This document shows, one piece after another, positions 62,946 to 64,000 of a stretch of DNA of 64,000 nucleotides. The stretch comes from Pseudomonas wadenswilerensis (GTDB taxonomy: Bacteria; Pseudomonadota; Gammaproteobacteria; Pseudomonadales; Pseudomonadaceae), in the NCBI RefSeq assembly GCF_900497695.1, contig NZ_UIDD01000001.1, forward strand, positions 496,001 to 560,000, in the 5' to 3' direction. The stretch's first letter is position 1; every line of letters begins with the position of its first letter. Below the pieces are notes generated by a model. That model did not search any database. It saw only the letters and a program-made list of their open reading frames with translations, and was not told the DNA's origin. The position numbers and the translations under genes were made by a program.

Positions 62946-64000
62946 TGCGCCTGGGAATACGGATTTTCCTGGTGTATTTCCTGTTCGTCGGGCTGACCGG
63001 CTATTTCATCCTCAGCACCGTGCGCGAGCAGATTCGCCCGGGTGTGCGCCAGTCCACCGAAGAAACCCTGGTCGACACCGCCAACCTGCTTGCGGAAATC
63101 CTCCACGACGACGTCAAGGCCGGCACCCTTGGCCAGAGCCGCTTGCCGATACTGCTGCGTGCCTACGGCCAGCGCCAGCCCAAGGCCGATATCTGGGGCT
63201 TGTCGAAGAACCAGGTCAACCACCGCATCTACGTCACCGATGCCCAGGGCAAGGTGTTGCTCGACTCCGCAGGTGTGGCGGTGGGCGAGGACTATTCGCG
63301 CTGGAACGACGTCTACCTGACCTTGCGCGGCCAATACGGTGCACGCTCGACCCGCAGCAACCCGGAGGATCCGGAGTCGTCGGTGATGCACGTGGCGGCA
63401 CCGATTCTCGATGAAGGCAGGATTATCGGCGTGGTCACCGTGGCCAAGCCGAACAAGTCGCTGCAACCCTATATCGACCGCTCCGAGCGGCGCCTGCTGT
63501 ACCTCGGCCTGGGCCTGATCGGCCTTGGCCTGCTGGTGGGCGCGGCGCTGTCGTGGTGGCTGGCGCGCTCGCTGCGCAGGCTGACCCGTTATGCCCAGGC
63601 GGTCAGTGAGGGTGAGCGCACGGCGCTGCCGCATTACCGGGGCGGTGAGCTGTGGCAACTGGCGGCAGCGGTGGAGCGCATGCGTACCCAGCTCGAAGGC
63701 AAGGACTACGTCGAACGTTACGTGCACACCCTGACCCACGAGCTGAAAAGCCCGTTGGCGGCGATCCGCGGTGCCTCCGAACTGCTCCAGGGGCCGATGA
63801 GCGACGAGCAGCGCCAGCGCTTTGCCGGCAATATCGAAAGCGAAAGTGCGCGCATGCAGCAGTTGATCGAGCGCCTGCTCAACCTGGCCCAGGTCGAGCA
63901 GATGCAGGAGCTGGAAGAACAGCAGCAGGTGCCGCTGGCGGCGCTGGTCGACGAGCTGCTGCTGGCCCAGGGCGCGCGGATCGAAAGCGGCGAACTGCAG
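62945..64000 (+). CDS. creC: sensor kinase CreC (partial)
   Basis: The first 352 codons of the CreC sensor kinase, cut by the window end. Helix near 5-27, periplasmic sensor of about 150 residues, helix near 182-204, HAMP, and the H-box THELKSPLAAIRG near residue 265. The ATPase domain lies mostly beyond 64000. Confidence 0.9.
   Translation, partial: MRLGIRIFLVYFLFVGLTGYFILSTVREQIRPGVRQSTEETLVDTANLLAEILHDDVKAGTLGQSRLPILLRAYGQRQPKADIWGLSKNQVNHRIYVTDAQGKVLLDSAGVAVGEDYSRWNDVYLTLRGQYGARSTRSNPEDPESSVMHVAAPILDEGRIIGVVTVAKPNKSLQPYIDRSERRLLYLGLGLIGLGLLVGAALSWWLARSLRRLTRYAQAVSEGERTALPHYRGGELWQLAAAVERMRTQLEGKDYVERYVHTLTHELKSPLAAIRGASELLQGPMSDEQRQRFAGNIESESARMQQLIERLLNLAQVEQMQELEEQQQVPLAALVDELLLAQGARIESGELQ

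Overview
The window is chromosomal DNA of a fluorescent pseudomonad, most likely of the Pseudomonas putida group. The evidence is GC-rich coding sequence with Pseudomonas codon use, 14 paired Pseudomonas-type REP hairpins, and a gene order (asmA-mutY-yggX-tRNA-Phe; hisB-hisH-DUF2164-hisA-hisF; choXWV; sdaB; gbdR; carnitine genes; dgcAB; gbcAB; glyA-soxBDAG-purU-fdhA) that I recognise from that genus. There is no prophage, insertion sequence, integrase, rRNA or CRISPR array.

Layout. 1-5.4 kb: gabP; a small unknown gene with ppk2; a divergent HPP-family membrane protein/TetR pair sharing a palindromic operator; a small lipoprotein. 5.4-11.2 kb: tRNA-Phe, then yggX-mutY-asmA overlapping by stop/start codons, then an OFA-type MFS transporter. 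11.3-14.5 kb: the histidine genes hisB, hisH, a DUF2164 gene, hisA and hisF. 14.5-26.2 kb: uptake and entry of quaternary amines: the choline/betaine ABC transporter choXWV, serine dehydratase sdaB, the betaine regulator gbdR, the carnitine genes cdhC-cdhA-cdhB, the binding protein caiX and the regulator cdhR. 26.2-30.4 kb: DUF3010 and LprI-like genes, a two-component system and a beta-lactamase-fold lipoprotein. 30.6-41.8 kb: a dipeptidase-like gene, a V4R-like gene, dgcA, dgcB, two ETF-like genes, then divergent gbcA/gbcB. 41.9-46.4 kb: two chemoreceptors flanking a TIGR02449/ZapA-like pair. 46.5-56.7 kb: ltaE, then glyA-soxBDAG-purU-fdhA. 56.9-64 kb: an orphan gene, a DUF2780 gene, a yjfL-yjfM-yjfC-like module, an acyltransferase, a retropepsin-like protease and creB with the start of creC.

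How it works together. Most of 14.5-56.7 kb encodes one catabolic route. Carnitine is oxidised (CdhA), cleaved with acetyl-CoA (CdhC) and released as glycine betaine (CdhB). Betaine is demethylated by GbcAB to dimethylglycine, by DgcAB with the ETF-like pair to sarcosine, and by SoxBDAG to glycine. GlyA turns glycine plus C1 into serine and SdaB turns serine into pyruvate. FdhA and PurU handle the released formaldehyde and formyl-THF. AraC-type direct repeats with a 21-bp period lie in front of choX, between caiX and cdhR, and in front of gbcA.

The most unusual signal is not a gene. Between the ETF-beta-like gene and gbcA (38.44-39.0 kb) lie four diverged copies of a roughly 95-bp unit. Each copy carries an exact DnaA box (TGTGGATAA) at the same offset, and a fifth box lies between copies 2 and 3. 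Three more exact boxes and one TTATTCACA lie inside the two ETF-like genes, two of them spelled with TTA leucine codons. This makes eight exact boxes in about 2 kb. I propose a DnaA-binding locus of the datA/DARS kind, which I do not know to be described for Pseudomonas.
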